DNA from: Gemmatimonadota bacterium
GTDB lineage: Bacteria; Gemmatimonadota; Gemmatimonadetes; Gemmatimonadales; Gemmatimonadaceae
Direction: 5' to 3'
DNA length: 64,000 nucleotides
Assembly (NCBI GenBank): GCA_014192065.1
Contig: BJHH01000002.1
Location: 62,001 to 126,000, forward strand
The position numbers were made by a program, and so were the translations under genes. Under the pieces are notes generated by a model, which saw only the letters and a list, made by a program, of their open reading frames with translations, was not told the origin of the DNA and made no database searches. Positions within the stretch are counted from its first letter, which is position 1. Each line of letters starts with the position of its first letter. Shown here in pieces: positions 47,334 to 56,478 of this stretch.

Positions 47334-48590
47334 GTGGACATCTCGGAACTCCGCAGCACACCGCTTCCCCAGCTCCTGGCCATGGCCGAGGAGCTTCAGC
47401 TCCCTGCCACGGCAAGTCACCGTCGGCAAGATCTGATATTCCATATTGAGCGGGCGCTGCTCGAACAGGGGACCACCCTCCAAGCCGAAGGGACGCTTGA
47501 GCTGGGCCGCGAAGGGTTCGGGTTCCTGCGGAGCGCGGACTACAGTTACCTCGCCGGCCCGGACGACGTGTACGTCTCGCAGACCCAGATCCGCCGATTC
47601 AAGATCAAGACCGGCGACACCATCCGTGGCAAAGTGCGCCCTCCCAAGTCGTGGGAGCAGTATCTCGCGCTCCTGCAGGTGGAGTCGATCAACGGCCTCG
47701 CGCCGGAAGAGATCCAGAACCGGGATCCGTTCGACAATCTGCGTCCAAAATATCCGGATCAACGGCTGAGGCTTGAAAGCGCATCCGGCGACCTGTCGAT
47801 GCGCGTGGTGGACCTCATTGCCCCGATCGGTAAGGGTCAGCGCGGGTTGATCGTCGCACCGCCGCGCGCGGGCAAGACGATCCTGCTGCACAAGATGGCG
47901 ACGGCGATCTGCGAGAATCACCCGGAAGTCACGCTGATCGTCCTGCTCATCGACGAGCGCCCCGAGGAAGTCACCGATTTCATCGCCACCGTTCCGAAGG
48001 CGGAGGTCATTTCCTCCACCTTCGACGAACCGGCAGCCCGCCACGTGCAGGTGGCCGACATGGTCATCGAAAAAGCGAAGCGCCTCGTTGAGGCCAAGCA
48101 GGACGTGGTGATTCTCCTCGACTCCATCACGCGGCTCGCACGCGCCCACAACACCGTGACGCCGATGTCTGGCAAGATCCTGTCGGGCGGCGTGGACGCC
48201 AAGGCGATGGAAAAGCCAAAGCGATTCTTCGGCGCGGCACGGCGGGTCGACGGCGGCGGGTCGCTGACCATCGTCGCCACCGCGCTCGTGAGCACGGGGT
48301 CGCGGATGGACGAAGTCATCTTCGAGGAGTTCAAGGGCACCGGCAACATGGAGCTGGTGCTCGACCGCGACATCGCCAACCGCCGCATCTTCCCCGCTAT
48401 CGACATGCTCAAGTCGGGCACGCGAAAGGAAGAGCTCCTCCTGAACGAAACGGAAAAGAACCGCGCCTTCCTGATTCGTCACTTCCTCGGCGACCAGTCC
48501 CCGGAGGACGCGATCGCGTTCCTGCTCAAACGGATGGCGCGCACGAAGAACAACGAGGAGTTTTTCGAACGCATGGCGGAAGGCGAATGA
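47334..48590 (+). CDS. rho: Transcription termination factor Rho
   Basis: Hexameric RNA helicase ending transcripts, 418 residues. N-terminal helical domain, RNA-binding cold-shock-like domain with GFGFLRS (61-67), P-loop APPRAGKT (175-182), Walker B region with DERPEEVTD near 209-217 and the Q/R-loop [20 protein letters not shown] near 284-303. The GTG at 47334 gives the usual start MDISELR. First gene of rho-ruvX-mltG-rlmI-like, each overlapping the next by 4 nt. Confidence 0.97.
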   Translation: MDISELRSTPLPQLLAMAEELQLPATASHRRQDLIFHIERALLEQGTTLQAEGTLELGREGFGFLRSADYSYLAGPDDVYVSQTQIRRFKIKTGDTIRGKVRPPKSWEQYLALLQVESINGLAPEEIQNRDPFDNLRPKYPDQRLRLESASGDLSMRVVDLIAPIGKGQRGLIVAPPRAGKTILLHKMATAICENHPEVTLIVLLIDERPEEVTDFIATVPKAEVISSTFDEPAARHVQVADMVIEKAKRLVEAKQDVVILLDSITRLARAHNTVTPMSGKILSGGVDAKAMEKPKRFFGAARRVDGGGSLTIVATALVSTGSRMDEVIFEEFKGTGNMELVLDRDIANRRIFPAIDMLKSGTRKEELLLNETEKNRAFLIRHFLGDQSPEDAIAFLLKRMARTKNNEEFFERMAEGE

Positions 48591-49030
48591 GCGCGGCGTC
48601 CCTGGGCCGGTATCTGGCCGTTGATCTCGGAGACCGCCGCATCGGACTCGCCATTGCCGATCCCACCGGAACGATTGCGTCGCCCGCCGGCTGGATCGCG
48701 CGCCGGGCCGGCCATCGGGTGCCGATCGCCGTGCTGATCACCAAGGCAACCGAGCTCGAGGCGAAAGGCTTTGTCGTGGGCCTCCCGCTCGACGGCTGCG
48801 GCGAAGAGGGACCGCGCGCGCTCGACGCGCGCCGCCTCGCCGAAGAACTCACGAAACGCACCGGCCTTGAAGCGCGGCTGGTGGACGAGCGATTCACCAC
48901 GTCCGCCGCATTGCGGGCCATCAGGAAGCTCGGCGGTTCGACGCGCGGACGGAAGGGCGACGTCGACGCCGTCGCAGCCACCGTGCTGCTGCAGTTCGCC
49001 CTCAAACTCGGCGAGCGGGAACAGGCATGA
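48587..49030 (+). CDS. ruvX: Putative pre-16S rRNA nuclease / Holliday junction resolvase RuvX (YqgF)
   Basis: RNase H-fold nuclease, 147 residues; the family processes 16S rRNA 5' ends and has been proposed as a Holliday junction resolvase. DLGDRRIGLAIAD (11-23), GLPLDG (63-68), VDERFTT (97-103) and the DVDAVAATVLLQ segment (126-137) with metal-binding Asp match. ATGA overlap with rho. Confidence 0.92.
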   Translation: MSAASLGRYLAVDLGDRRIGLAIADPTGTIASPAGWIARRAGHRVPIAVLITKATELEAKGFVVGLPLDGCGEEGPRALDARRLAEELTKRTGLEARLVDERFTTSAALRAIRKLGGSTRGRKGDVDAVAATVLLQFALKLGEREQA

Positions 49031-50154
49031 GCCGGGCAGCACGCGTTCAGCGCAATCCACGCCGAGCTCTCGTCGCGGCGATCGCGGCCGCGACGCTCAT
49101 CGTGCTCGGGTGGGGCGTCGTCGGCAGTCCGCTCAACCTGCGACGCGGCAACGAAGTGCGGCTATTCATCCGAAAGGGCTCGTCATTTCGTGAGGCGGCC
49201 GATTCGCTCGCGGCAAACGGCGTCATCGCTTCGTCCCGTCTCTTTTCGCTATATGCGCGCCTGCGCGGTACCGACCGCTCCCTCCGGTGGGGCACCTATG
49301 TGCTGCGCGACGCCATGTCGTGGGAGCAGGTGCTCGAGTCGCTGCGCCTCGGCAGGGGCGTCGTACGCACCGTGACGATTCCCGAAGGGTGGACGATCGC
49401 CCAGATCGCACCCGTGCTCGCCGAAGCGCTCGATCTGTTGCCCGATTCTATCTTGGCCGCCGTCCGCGACACCGCGCTGCTCCACCGGCTCAACGTGCCG
49501 ACGCCAACGCTCGAGGGGTACCTCTTCCCCGACACGTATACGTTCGCCGACCGTATCACGGCGCGCGACGCCGTTCACACGATGGTCGAGCGGTTCGAGC
49601 AGGTATGGAAACCGCAGTGGGACTCACTGCTGGTACCGATGAAACTCAATCGCCACGCCATCGTCACTCTTGCGTCCATCGTCGAGGCGGAGGTTCGCCG
49701 CGGCGAAGAGCGTCCCATCGTTGCGGCCGTGTACCTCAACCGGCTGCGTATCGGGATGGCGCTGCAGGCGGATCCGACGATTCACTACGCGTTGGGGCGG
49801 CGCCCCGGTCGCGTGCTCTTCAGTGACCTTCGGGTGAAGTCGCCGTACAACACCTATCTCAATCCAGGGCTCCCGCCGGGTCCGATCGGATCGCCAGGAG
49901 CGGCCAGCCTCGAGGCGTCGCTCAAACCGGCAAAAGTCCCGTACCGATTCTTCGTCGCCGCAGCCGACGGACACCACGAGTTCAGGCGTACGTACGCCGA
50001 GCACCTCGAGGCCATCCGCATGGTGCGTACACCGTCGGACTCAGCGACTGCGGCCGCGAAGCAGGCGGCAGCGGACAAGCAGAAGGCCGCGGACAAGCAG
50101 AAGGCCGCGGACACGCTAAAGGCCGCGGGCGCGCCGAAGGCCAAGACGCCGTGA
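49027..50154 (+). CDS. mltG: Endolytic transglycosylase MltG
   Basis: Membrane-anchored enzyme that cuts nascent glycan strands and sets their length, 375 residues. TM near 11-32 (LVAAIAAATLIVLGWGVVG), LysM-like region, catalytic EAEV (SIVEAEVRRGEE near 218-228, with the active-site Glu) and DPTIHYALG / SPYNTYLNPGLPPGPIG / AAADGHHEF. The C-terminal tail is a Lys/Ala-rich repeat (50071-50124). ATGA overlap with ruvX and GTGA with the next gene. Confidence 0.93.
   Translation: MSRAARVQRNPRRALVAAIAAATLIVLGWGVVGSPLNLRRGNEVRLFIRKGSSFREAADSLAANGVIASSRLFSLYARLRGTDRSLRWGTYVLRDAMSWEQVLESLRLGRGVVRTVTIPEGWTIAQIAPVLAEALDLLPDSILAAVRDTALLHRLNVPTPTLEGYLFPDTYTFADRITARDAVHTMVERFEQVWKPQWDSLLVPMKLNRHAIVTLASIVEAEVRRGEERPIVAAVYLNRLRIGMALQADPTIHYALGRRPGRVLFSDLRVKSPYNTYLNPGLPPGPIGSPGAASLEASLKPAKVPYRFFVAAADGHHEFRRTYAEHLEAIRMVRTPSDSATAAAKQAAADKQKAADKQKAADTLKAAGAPKAKTP
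50071..50124. repeat. Tandem 18-bp repeats at the mltG 3' end
   Basis: Three in-frame units of 18 bp (the third degenerate) encode a Lys/Ala tail. It may be a flexible periplasmic extension. Confidence 0.7.
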
Positions 50155-51320
50155 GCGGATCCGATGCTGTTGTGTCCTCGCGAGGCGCGCTCCGCTGGAC
50201 CGAAGGCCATCCGTGGATCTTCAAGTCCGACATCACACAATCGCCAGCCGCACCGGCCGGATGCGTCAACGTGCGCGACGCGCGCGGCCGACCGCTCGGC
50301 TGGGCCCTCTGGAGCCCGGCGTCGGAAATCGCGCTGCGCCGCGTCGACGCCGACCCTGCTGCGCGAATCGACTCCGCGTGGTGGCATTCCCGCCTCGCAC
50401 GAGCGATTGGCCGGCGGGCACCGCTCGAGTCCGACGCGACGGCGTTCCGCCTCGTTCACGCCGAAGGCGATGGCTTGCCGTCGCTCGTTGTCGATCGCTA
50501 TGACCGCTGGCTCGTCGTGCAGTTGCTGTCGGCCGGCATCGAGACGTTTCGTGACGACATCGTGGGCGCCCTCGTGGACCTGACGGGCTGCGAAGGCATC
50601 CTCGCCCGCAACGACGCATCGGTTCGCTCGCGCGAAGGACTCAGCCGTGACGTGGAACTCCTCCACGGGACCGTGCCAGACGAGGTGACCGTTATCGAGC
50701 ATGGAGTGCGCTACGTCGCCGCACTGCGCACCGGGCAGAAGACCGGCGCCTTTCTGGACCAGCGTGAAAATCGCGCGCTCGTGGCATCCGTGGCGCGCGG
50801 TCGCGCCCTCGATCTGTTCAGCTACCACGGGTCGTTCGCGCTGCACCTCGCTCGCCGTGCCGACCAGGTCATCGCCGTCGACAGCTCCGCGGCCGCGCTC
50901 GACCGTGGCCGCCAGAACGCGGCCCTCAATGGCACCGCGAACATCACCTTTACCGAAGCCGACGCATTCGAGTTTCTGCGCGCCGAATTGCAGACTGGAG
51001 CGCGATACCAGACGATCGTCGTCGATCCACCGGCCTTCGCAAAAAACCGCGCGTCCCTGGCGGGCGCGGTCCGCGGATATCGCGACCTGAACCTGCACGC
51101 GATGCGACTGCTCGAGCCCGGCGGCCTGCTGTTCACGGCCAGCTGCAGCTATCACCTGACCAAACCCCTCTTTCTCGACATGCTTCGCGACGCCGGGGCG
51201 GCATCCGGGCGACGAATGATCCTGCGTGGCCTCACTGTACAGCCGCTCGATCACCCCGAGCTGATCACCATTCCGGAAACCGGTTACCTCAAGGGTGCGC
51301 TGCTCGAGGCGCTCGATTGA
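50151..51320 (+). CDS. RlmI-like 23S rRNA methyltransferase
   Basis: SAM-dependent methyltransferase of 389 residues: PUA domain at the N-terminus (to about 95), central domain and C-terminal Rossmann domain with DLFSYHGSFALHLA (about 224-237), AVDSSAAALD and VVDPPAFAKN (about 288-297). FLDQRENR and the VDPPAF motif match the RlmI/RlmK family (5-methylcytosine in 23S rRNA). Starts with GTG in a GTGA overlap with mltG. The exact modified site is inferred. Confidence 0.9.
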   Translation: MSGSDAVVSSRGALRWTEGHPWIFKSDITQSPAAPAGCVNVRDARGRPLGWALWSPASEIALRRVDADPAARIDSAWWHSRLARAIGRRAPLESDATAFRLVHAEGDGLPSLVVDRYDRWLVVQLLSAGIETFRDDIVGALVDLTGCEGILARNDASVRSREGLSRDVELLHGTVPDEVTVIEHGVRYVAALRTGQKTGAFLDQRENRALVASVARGRALDLFSYHGSFALHLARRADQVIAVDSSAAALDRGRQNAALNGTANITFTEADAFEFLRAELQTGARYQTIVVDPPAFAKNRASLAGAVRGYRDLNLHAMRLLEPGGLLFTASCSYHLTKPLFLDMLRDAGAASGRRMILRGLTVQPLDHPELITIPETGYLKGALLEALD

Positions 51321-51521
51321 TTCCGGCTGAGAAGCCCCCGCAGCCCTGGTATTGTGCGAGCGCGCTGTGACGTTGACGACCCGCACGATGTCGATTGAGA
51401 GAGAGGGAGGTTTCGAGCGTCGGCAGCGAGAGACCGTTGACCGGCCGACGTTCGATCCTACCTTTCAACCGTATCGTTCACACCATCCGCGCGAGCCGCT
51501 CTCCCCGCCAGCCGTGACCGC

Positions 51522-52301
51522 ATGACACACGTCAGGGCCCCACGCTCTCTCCGCCACGAATACGACGAATACGTCGAGCGTGAGATTGAGGCGTATAAGG
51601 AATCCGTGCCGCGCATGCATCTCATGGGGATCGCCGACCTCGCCCTCAAGGCACTCGAGGGCGAGCTACAACTCGGCATGAAGGAACTGCTGCTTGCCGT
51701 CGAAGTCGATCGGATCATTGCGCGACGCCTGAAAATCCCCGCGTTCGACACCTGGCGCCGTCGCCGCGTGCGGAATGCGGCCGAGCCGAAGCGGCCGGAG
51801 TACTGGGGCCTCAGGCCCGACACGCCGCTCGCGCATGCGATCCACCCAGGCTCGCTCAGGGCGCCGGTCATTGTCTCCGGTGCGCGCATTCAAGGATCGG
51901 CGCTCTACCTCGCCGCCAATGGCTGTGACGTGACGGCGATCGAACCCGAGGCCGAAGTGGTTGAGCGGGTGTTGAACGCTGCCGCCGAAGCCGGGCTCGC
52001 ATCGCGTGTGACCGGGCTGACCGCAGACCTCCGGAACTGGAAACCGGACGGCTTGGTCGCCGCCGTCATCTGCACACCAGCCGCGTTTTCGGATCTGACG
52101 CCGCTCGAACGCGAGCGCGTGATCGCGGTACTCCAGACAGCAACCGCCGATGGCGGCGTGCATCTCGTGGAAACGATTGTCGCCGGTCAGATCGCGCTCA
52201 CCGAAGACGAACTCCGCAGTCATTACCGAGGATGGGAAATCAGCTTCGTGCAGGAGCCAGGAACCGCTCGGACATTCGTTGCTCGGAAGTCCGTTATGTA
52301 A
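51522..52301 (+). CDS. Degenerate SAM-methyltransferase-like protein
   Basis: 259-residue cytoplasmic protein. Helical N-terminal half (to about 110), then a Rossmann-like segment VIVSGARIQGSALYLAANGC and TAIEPEAEVVERVLNAA that mimic motifs I/II of class I methyltransferases but without a clean GxGxG, and AAVICTPAAFSDL in place of motif IV. It may be inactive or bind a different ligand. ATG at 51522; the 201-nt gap to rlmI-like shows no promoter I could call. Two hairpins follow. Confidence 0.65.
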   Translation: MTHVRAPRSLRHEYDEYVEREIEAYKESVPRMHLMGIADLALKALEGELQLGMKELLLAVEVDRIIARRLKIPAFDTWRRRRVRNAAEPKRPEYWGLRPDTPLAHAIHPGSLRAPVIVSGARIQGSALYLAANGCDVTAIEPEAEVVERVLNAAAEAGLASRVTGLTADLRNWKPDGLVAAVICTPAAFSDLTPLERERVIAVLQTATADGGVHLVETIVAGQIALTEDELRSHYRGWEISFVQEPGTARTFVARKSVM

Positions 52302-52306
52302 TGATT

Positions 52307-52340
52307 TGACACACTATGGGTTTTATAGCGTGTCATTTTC
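52307..52340 (+). terminator. Hairpin with T-run after the methyltransferase-like gene
   Basis: An 11-bp stem with one A-C mismatch (52307-52317 with 52325-52335) followed by TTTTC. An unusually AT-rich patch; a good candidate for the transcript end. Confidence 0.55.
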
Positions 52341-52370
52341 AAACGGTCGCCCAATTACAGGCGGCCGTTT
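52341..52370 (+). terminator. Second hairpin after the methyltransferase-like gene
   Basis: An 11-bp stem with one G-T pair (52341-52351 with 52360-52370), 8-nt loop, then cgttt. Tandem with the preceding terminator. Confidence 0.5.
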
Positions 52371-52490
52371 CGTTTCCAACCTGTTGCCGGATCGTCAGTT
52401 AGCTGACAACGAGGCGCGGCCTAAAACGTGCAACGGTTGGCAATGCATGGAACAGTCCCTTTCTATAGAAAAGCGCGAGCCGGAGACCCG

Positions 52491-52673
52491 ATGACCAAGC
52501 AAGCCGGAAAGATCAGTCGAAATGGAAAGAGTAGCGATGAACCGGTTGGTATTGTGATCTCGAGCGGGACGCGCCGCGAGGACAGTCCGCGTTTCGCCGC
52601 GTACGTCTGGGGTCCGGTCCCGGAATCGGAACTCGACGCGGCCCTGAACGCCGGGCTCGTCGCGGTAGCGTAG
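52491..52673 (+). CDS. Small hypothetical protein (60 aa)
   Basis: Basic N-terminus (MTKQAGKISRNGKSS) then a compact ending FAAYVWGPVPESELDAALNAG. ATG at 52491 has SD-like GGAG upstream. No family recognised. It converges with the 15-residue peptide gene on a shared terminator. Confidence 0.55.
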   Translation: MTKQAGKISRNGKSSDEPVGIVISSGTRREDSPRFAAYVWGPVPESELDAALNAGLVAVA

Positions 52674-52710
52674 CGACTGCAGCGCCGTCGAAACGGCGGG
52701 GAAAAAGAAG

Positions 52711-52739
52711 AGGGGCACTGGCCAACAGCCAGTGCCCCT
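52711..52739. terminator. Bidirectional terminator between two tiny genes
   Basis: A 12-bp perfect stem (52711-52722 with 52728-52739), 5-nt loop. On the minus strand it is followed by CTTCTTTTT, making it a better terminator for the minus-strand peptide gene. Confidence 0.75.
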
Positions 52740-52757
52740 TCTGCTTTCAAGCGAAGA

Positions 52758-52805
52758 CTACTTCTTCTTCTTCGCCTTGGCCTTCGCCTTTTTCTTTGCA
52801 GCCAT
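52758..52805 (-). CDS. 15-residue Lys/Ala peptide gene
   Basis: Encodes MAAKKKAKAKAKKKK, ten lysines in 15 residues. ATG at 52805 has AGGAG eight nt upstream, and its stop lies 18 nt before the terminator at 52711-52739, so it looks like a complete minimal gene. Lys-rich codons are mostly AAG. Similar poly-Lys/Ala tails occur on histone H1-like and ribosomal proteins, so nucleic-acid binding is a reasonable guess. Alternatively it is a leader peptide. Too short for standard gene callers. Confidence 0.5.
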   Translation of the reverse strand: MAAKKKAKAKAKKKK

Positions 52806-53164
52806 GGTGCAGCTCCTGTGAAGGAGTGGATTGCCCTGGCGATCCCCCGGTGGATCGCTGGGATCGGTGCCGCGTTTCCGCGGCGCCGCTTGTTCGCGCC
52901 TTCAACGAGCGTGGCGCGTGAAATCCGTTGATCGAAGATTCAGTTGTCAGCGTAGCGTGCCTCTACAACATACCGCATGCGCACACCGCGTGTGCTATAG
53001 AATTGTTCGCGAATCAATTTCGCGCAAGTGCCTGTACCACTTCGCGTTAATGTACCGACGATCGATACCGGCCCAGCGTTTCATCGTTTCGCACACATTC
53101 ACGCGGCGCACGATCCGAGTTGGCGCACTCGTGTGCGAGCGGTCTCGGATACAGATTGTAGCGT
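52806..53164. other. 359-bp divergent intergenic region (Lys/Ala peptide / SDR)
   Basis: Contains the two leader hairpins at 52839-52887 and an AT-richer stretch near 53000-53045 with the palindrome TTCGCGAA. No promoter could be called with confidence. Confidence 0.4.
52839..52887 (-). promoter_or_regulatory. Two hairpins in the leader of the Lys/Ala peptide gene
   Basis: A 7-bp stem (52839-52845 with 52852-52858) and a 9-bp stem with one G-T pair (52866-52874 with 52879-52887). Both lie 34-82 nt upstream of the peptide start on the minus strand and may stabilise the short mRNA or regulate it. Confidence 0.4.
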
Positions 53165-53956
53165 ATGGATCTCATTCTCAGAGGGAAGAACGCGCTGGTG
53201 TGCGGCGCGTCGAGCGGACTCGGACTCGCAATCGCGCGCGAACTCGCAGCCGAAGGCGCGCACGTCGCACTCGTCGCGCGACGCGAATCAGAGCTCACAG
53301 GCCAGTGTCAGGCGATCGAAAAAGAATTCGGCGTTCGGGCCATCCCGGTGCCCGCCGACCTCACACAGCCCGATGCAGCGATGCGCGTCGCCGCCGCCGC
53401 CACCGACGCACTTGGCTCGGTTGACATCTGTGTTGCGAACACTGGTGGACCTCCGTCCACGCTGTTCGAGTCCACAACCGACGAGCAATACCAGCAGGCG
53501 CTCACGCTGAACCTGCTCGCATCGATTCGGCTGGCGCACGCCGTCGTGCCCGCCATGCGCGAGCGCAAATGGGGACGGATGATCTTCCTCACCTCGATGG
53601 CAGCAAAACAACCCGTCGCCGGCTTGATCCTCTCAAACACCGCGCGGGCCGGACTGCTTGGGTTTGCCAAGACGCTCGCAACGGAAGTCGCCCGCGACGG
53701 CGTGCTCGTGAACACCGTGCTCCCGGGACACTTCGACACCGCGCGCGCCACGCAACTCGCCGAAATGCGCGCTCAGCGCGAGGGGCGACCGGTGGCAGAG
53801 ATCCTCGCGTCCCGCGCATCGGGCATCCCGTTGGGACGTTCGGGGCTGCCCCGCGAGATGGCAGCGGTGGTGGCGTTCCTGGCGTCCGAACGGTCGAGTT
53901 TTCTGACCGGCACGGCGATCCAGGTCGACGGCGGCCAGGTCGGATCGATCATCTAA
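53165..53956 (+). CDS. SDR-family oxidoreductase with altered catalytic Tyr/Lys
   Basis: 263-residue short-chain dehydrogenase resembling 3-oxoacyl-ACP reductase. NAD(P) fingerprint GASSGLG (14-20), Ser144 in FLTSMAAK and C-terminal FLTGTAIQVDGGQ are present. The canonical Y-x-x-x-K position holds SNTAR (Ser157 to Arg161), so the catalytic Tyr and Lys are missing. The protein may have another chemistry or be a binding protein. ATG at 53165, isolated from tdh by 160 nt. Confidence 0.85.
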   Translation: MDLILRGKNALVCGASSGLGLAIARELAAEGAHVALVARRESELTGQCQAIEKEFGVRAIPVPADLTQPDAAMRVAAAATDALGSVDICVANTGGPPSTLFESTTDEQYQQALTLNLLASIRLAHAVVPAMRERKWGRMIFLTSMAAKQPVAGLILSNTARAGLLGFAKTLATEVARDGVLVNTVLPGHFDTARATQLAEMRAQREGRPVAEILASRASGIPLGRSGLPREMAAVVAFLASERSSFLTGTAIQVDGGQVGSII

Positions 53957-54116
53957 GCTGCAGCGCGAACTGCGTTCTTCGCGGACTTTCGAGATGCCGT
54001 TCATGATGCGACTTTTCACTGGGTCCCGCGGCGGTCGTACACGCCCGTGACACCCGCTAAGCGCCTGCACATGCGCCAATAATCCGCGAAACTTCTCTCT
54101 TCCGATTGAGCTGACG

Positions 54117-55145
54117 TTGAAAGCGCTGGTCAAGACCGCCGCCGCAGCCGGCTTCACGCTGCAAGACGTTCCCGTGCCGACGATCCGGGACAACGAAGTG
54201 CTCATCAAGGTCCGCAATGCTGGGGTGTGCGGCACGGACGTGCACATCCACGACTGGGACGCGTGGGCGAGCGGCCGCTGTCGCCCCCCATTCACGGTCG
54301 GCCACGAGTTCGCCGGCGAAGTTACACAGGTCGGCAGTCTCGTGGCCGATGTCAAGATCGGCGATCGCGTGACCGCGGAGGGCCACATCGTCTGCGGCCG
54401 CTGCCACCTCTGCCGCACCGGCAACTCACACGTTTGCCCGAATACACAAATCATCGGCGTGGATCGTGATGGCGGGTTCGCCGAGTTTATCGCGATGCCG
54501 GCGACCAACGTTTGGCACCTCGACGACGACGTCTCGTTCGAAGTGGGCGGCATCCACGACCCGATGGGCAACGCCTTCCACACCGCGCTCGAGGGCACAC
54601 AGATGCCGGGCGCGACGGTGCTCATTACGGGCTGTGGGCCGATCGGGATCTTCGCCGTCGGAATCTGCAAAGCGGCCGGCGCCTCCCGCATCATCGCCAG
54701 CGACGTGAACCCGAAACGCCTCGAGTTGGCGCGCCTTATGGGCGCGCACGACGCCGTGCAGCCAGCTGACGCGGTCGCGGCCGTGAAGAAGGCCACCGAC
54801 GGACTTGGCGTGGACATCGTGCTCGAGATGAGCGGCGTCCCGGCCGCCGTGCATCAGGCGTTCGACCTCGTCCGAGCGGGCGGGCGCGTCCAGATGCTGG
54901 GAATCCCGGCGAAACCGATGGAAATCAACCTCGCCACGGAGATCATCTTCAAGGGAGTCACGGTGTATGGCGTGGTGGGTCGTCGGATGTACGACACCTG
55001 GATCCAGATCACGCAGTTCCTGCGCAGCGGACAGTTTGACCCGCGACCGGTGATTACGCACCGTTTTCCTCTGGAAGGCCACGCCGAAGCCATCGCGGCG
55101 ATCAAGTCGGGCGAAGCCGGCAAAGTCGTGTTCGAGATCGGGTGA
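54117..55145 (+). CDS. tdh: L-threonine 3-dehydrogenase
   Basis: Zinc-dependent medium-chain dehydrogenase oxidising threonine to 2-amino-3-ketobutyrate with NAD+. 342 residues; catalytic zinc Cys38 (GVCGTD) and His63-Glu64 (VGHEFAG), structural zinc Cys93, Cys96, Cys99 and Cys107, and the Rossmann motif GCGPIG near 170. It uses a TTG start at 54117, the only plausible start. Five-nt gap to kbl, which takes its product. Confidence 0.97.
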   Translation: MKALVKTAAAAGFTLQDVPVPTIRDNEVLIKVRNAGVCGTDVHIHDWDAWASGRCRPPFTVGHEFAGEVTQVGSLVADVKIGDRVTAEGHIVCGRCHLCRTGNSHVCPNTQIIGVDRDGGFAEFIAMPATNVWHLDDDVSFEVGGIHDPMGNAFHTALEGTQMPGATVLITGCGPIGIFAVGICKAAGASRIIASDVNPKRLELARLMGAHDAVQPADAVAAVKKATDGLGVDIVLEMSGVPAAVHQAFDLVRAGGRVQMLGIPAKPMEINLATEIIFKGVTVYGVVGRRMYDTWIQITQFLRSGQFDPRPVITHRFPLEGHAEAIAAIKSGEAGKVVFEIG

Positions 55146-55149
55146 CCCC

Positions 55150-56358
55150 ATGGCATTGAACAACGGATTCCGCGCGGACCTTGAGCAACAGATTGCGACA
55201 CTCAAGGCCAACCGCGTTTACAAATCGCTGAATTACCTCGAGTCTCCGCAGGCCGCGCGCGTACAGATGGAAGGGCGCGGCGAAGTACTGATCCTCTCGT
55301 CCAACAACTACCTCGGCCTCTGCAACGAGCCATCGGTGGTCCAGGCAGGAATCGATGGCCTCGGCAGGTACGGCGCCGGCACGGCCAGCGTGCGATTCAT
55401 TTGCGGCACCTACGCGATTCACCGCGAGCTGGAGGAAGCCCTCGCTCGCTTCGTCGGCACTCCGTCCGCGATGAGCTTCGCATCGGCCTGGAACGCCAAC
55501 GAGGCGCTCACCGCCACCGTCGTCGAGGAAGGCGACTTCGTGGCCAGTGACGCGCTCAACCACGCGTCTATCATCGACTCGATGCGCCTCGCGAAGGCCA
55601 TTACCAAGTGCACAACCGCCGTGTACAAGCATGGCGACATCGACGACCTCGTCGAAAAACTCAAGACCGCGAAGTCCGCGAGGCGTCGCCTCATCTGGAC
55701 CGATGGCATCTTTTCGATGGAAGGCGCCATCGCGAAGCTTCCGCAGCTCCTGCAGGTCGCGCGCGACTACGACGCCGTACTCATCGTGGACGACTCACAC
55801 GCCACCGGCGTGCTTGGCGCCAGCGGACGCGGAACGGCCGAGCACTTCGGTGTCGTCGGGGAAGTCGACATTATCACGTCCACGCTCGGTAAGGCGCTGG
55901 GCGGCGCGGCGGGCGGATTCGTGGCCGGCCCGGCTGCGCTCTGCGACATCCTCACCCAACGTTCGCGCCCACAGCTATTCTCCAACGCACTGCCAGCCAC
56001 GGTGGCCTGCAGCGCGCTCGAAGCCGTCCGCTTCGTCGAAGCCCATCCGGAGCGTGTCACCGCACTGCGTGACAATGCCGCCTACTTCCGTAGTGCGCTC
56101 CGCGAGGCCGGCCTCAAGCCGATGGATGGCGAGACACCGATCGTACCGATCATCATCGGCGAGACAGCCGATGCCATCCGGATGAGTGACCTACTGCTGG
56201 AACAGGGCATCTTCATCACTGGATTCGGATTCCCCGTGGTGCCGCATGGCACGGCCCGGCTCCGATGCCAGGTCTCGGCGGCCCATACCCGGGCCGACCT
56301 CGAACACGCCGTGAGTGCCATTCGGGATGTCGCCAAGCGTGTCGGCATCCTAGCCTGA
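55150..56358 (+). CDS. kbl: Glycine C-acetyltransferase (2-amino-3-ketobutyrate CoA ligase)
   Basis: PLP enzyme splitting 2-amino-3-ketobutyrate plus CoA into glycine and acetyl-CoA, 402 residues. SNNYLGLCN (51-59), DDSHATGVLG (Asp214, His217) and the Schiff-base Lys248 in STLGKALGGAAGG match the alpha-oxoamine synthase family. ATG at 55150. Ends at a terminator. Confidence 0.97.
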   Translation: MALNNGFRADLEQQIATLKANRVYKSLNYLESPQAARVQMEGRGEVLILSSNNYLGLCNEPSVVQAGIDGLGRYGAGTASVRFICGTYAIHRELEEALARFVGTPSAMSFASAWNANEALTATVVEEGDFVASDALNHASIIDSMRLAKAITKCTTAVYKHGDIDDLVEKLKTAKSARRRLIWTDGIFSMEGAIAKLPQLLQVARDYDAVLIVDDSHATGVLGASGRGTAEHFGVVGEVDIITSTLGKALGGAAGGFVAGPAALCDILTQRSRPQLFSNALPATVACSALEAVRFVEAHPERVTALRDNAAYFRSALREAGLKPMDGETPIVPIIIGETADAIRMSDLLLEQGIFITGFGFPVVPHGTARLRCQVSAAHTRADLEHAVSAIRDVAKRVGILA

Positions 56359-56398
56359 CCCGTTGCTGACTCGTGGTACTGGGGCTCGTACGCAGAGC

Positions 56399-56433
56399 AA
56401 AAGGGGCGCGGCCAGATTGGCCGCGCCCCTTTT
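56399..56433. terminator. Terminator after kbl
   Basis: A 16-bp stem (56399-56414 with 56418-56433) with A- and T-rich ends serves kbl and the convergent RNA-binding gene. Confidence 0.82.
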
Positions 56434-56478
56434 CTTTTCCACTGCCCAGCGACAGTTCGTCGCGGAGGCTCACATGGC

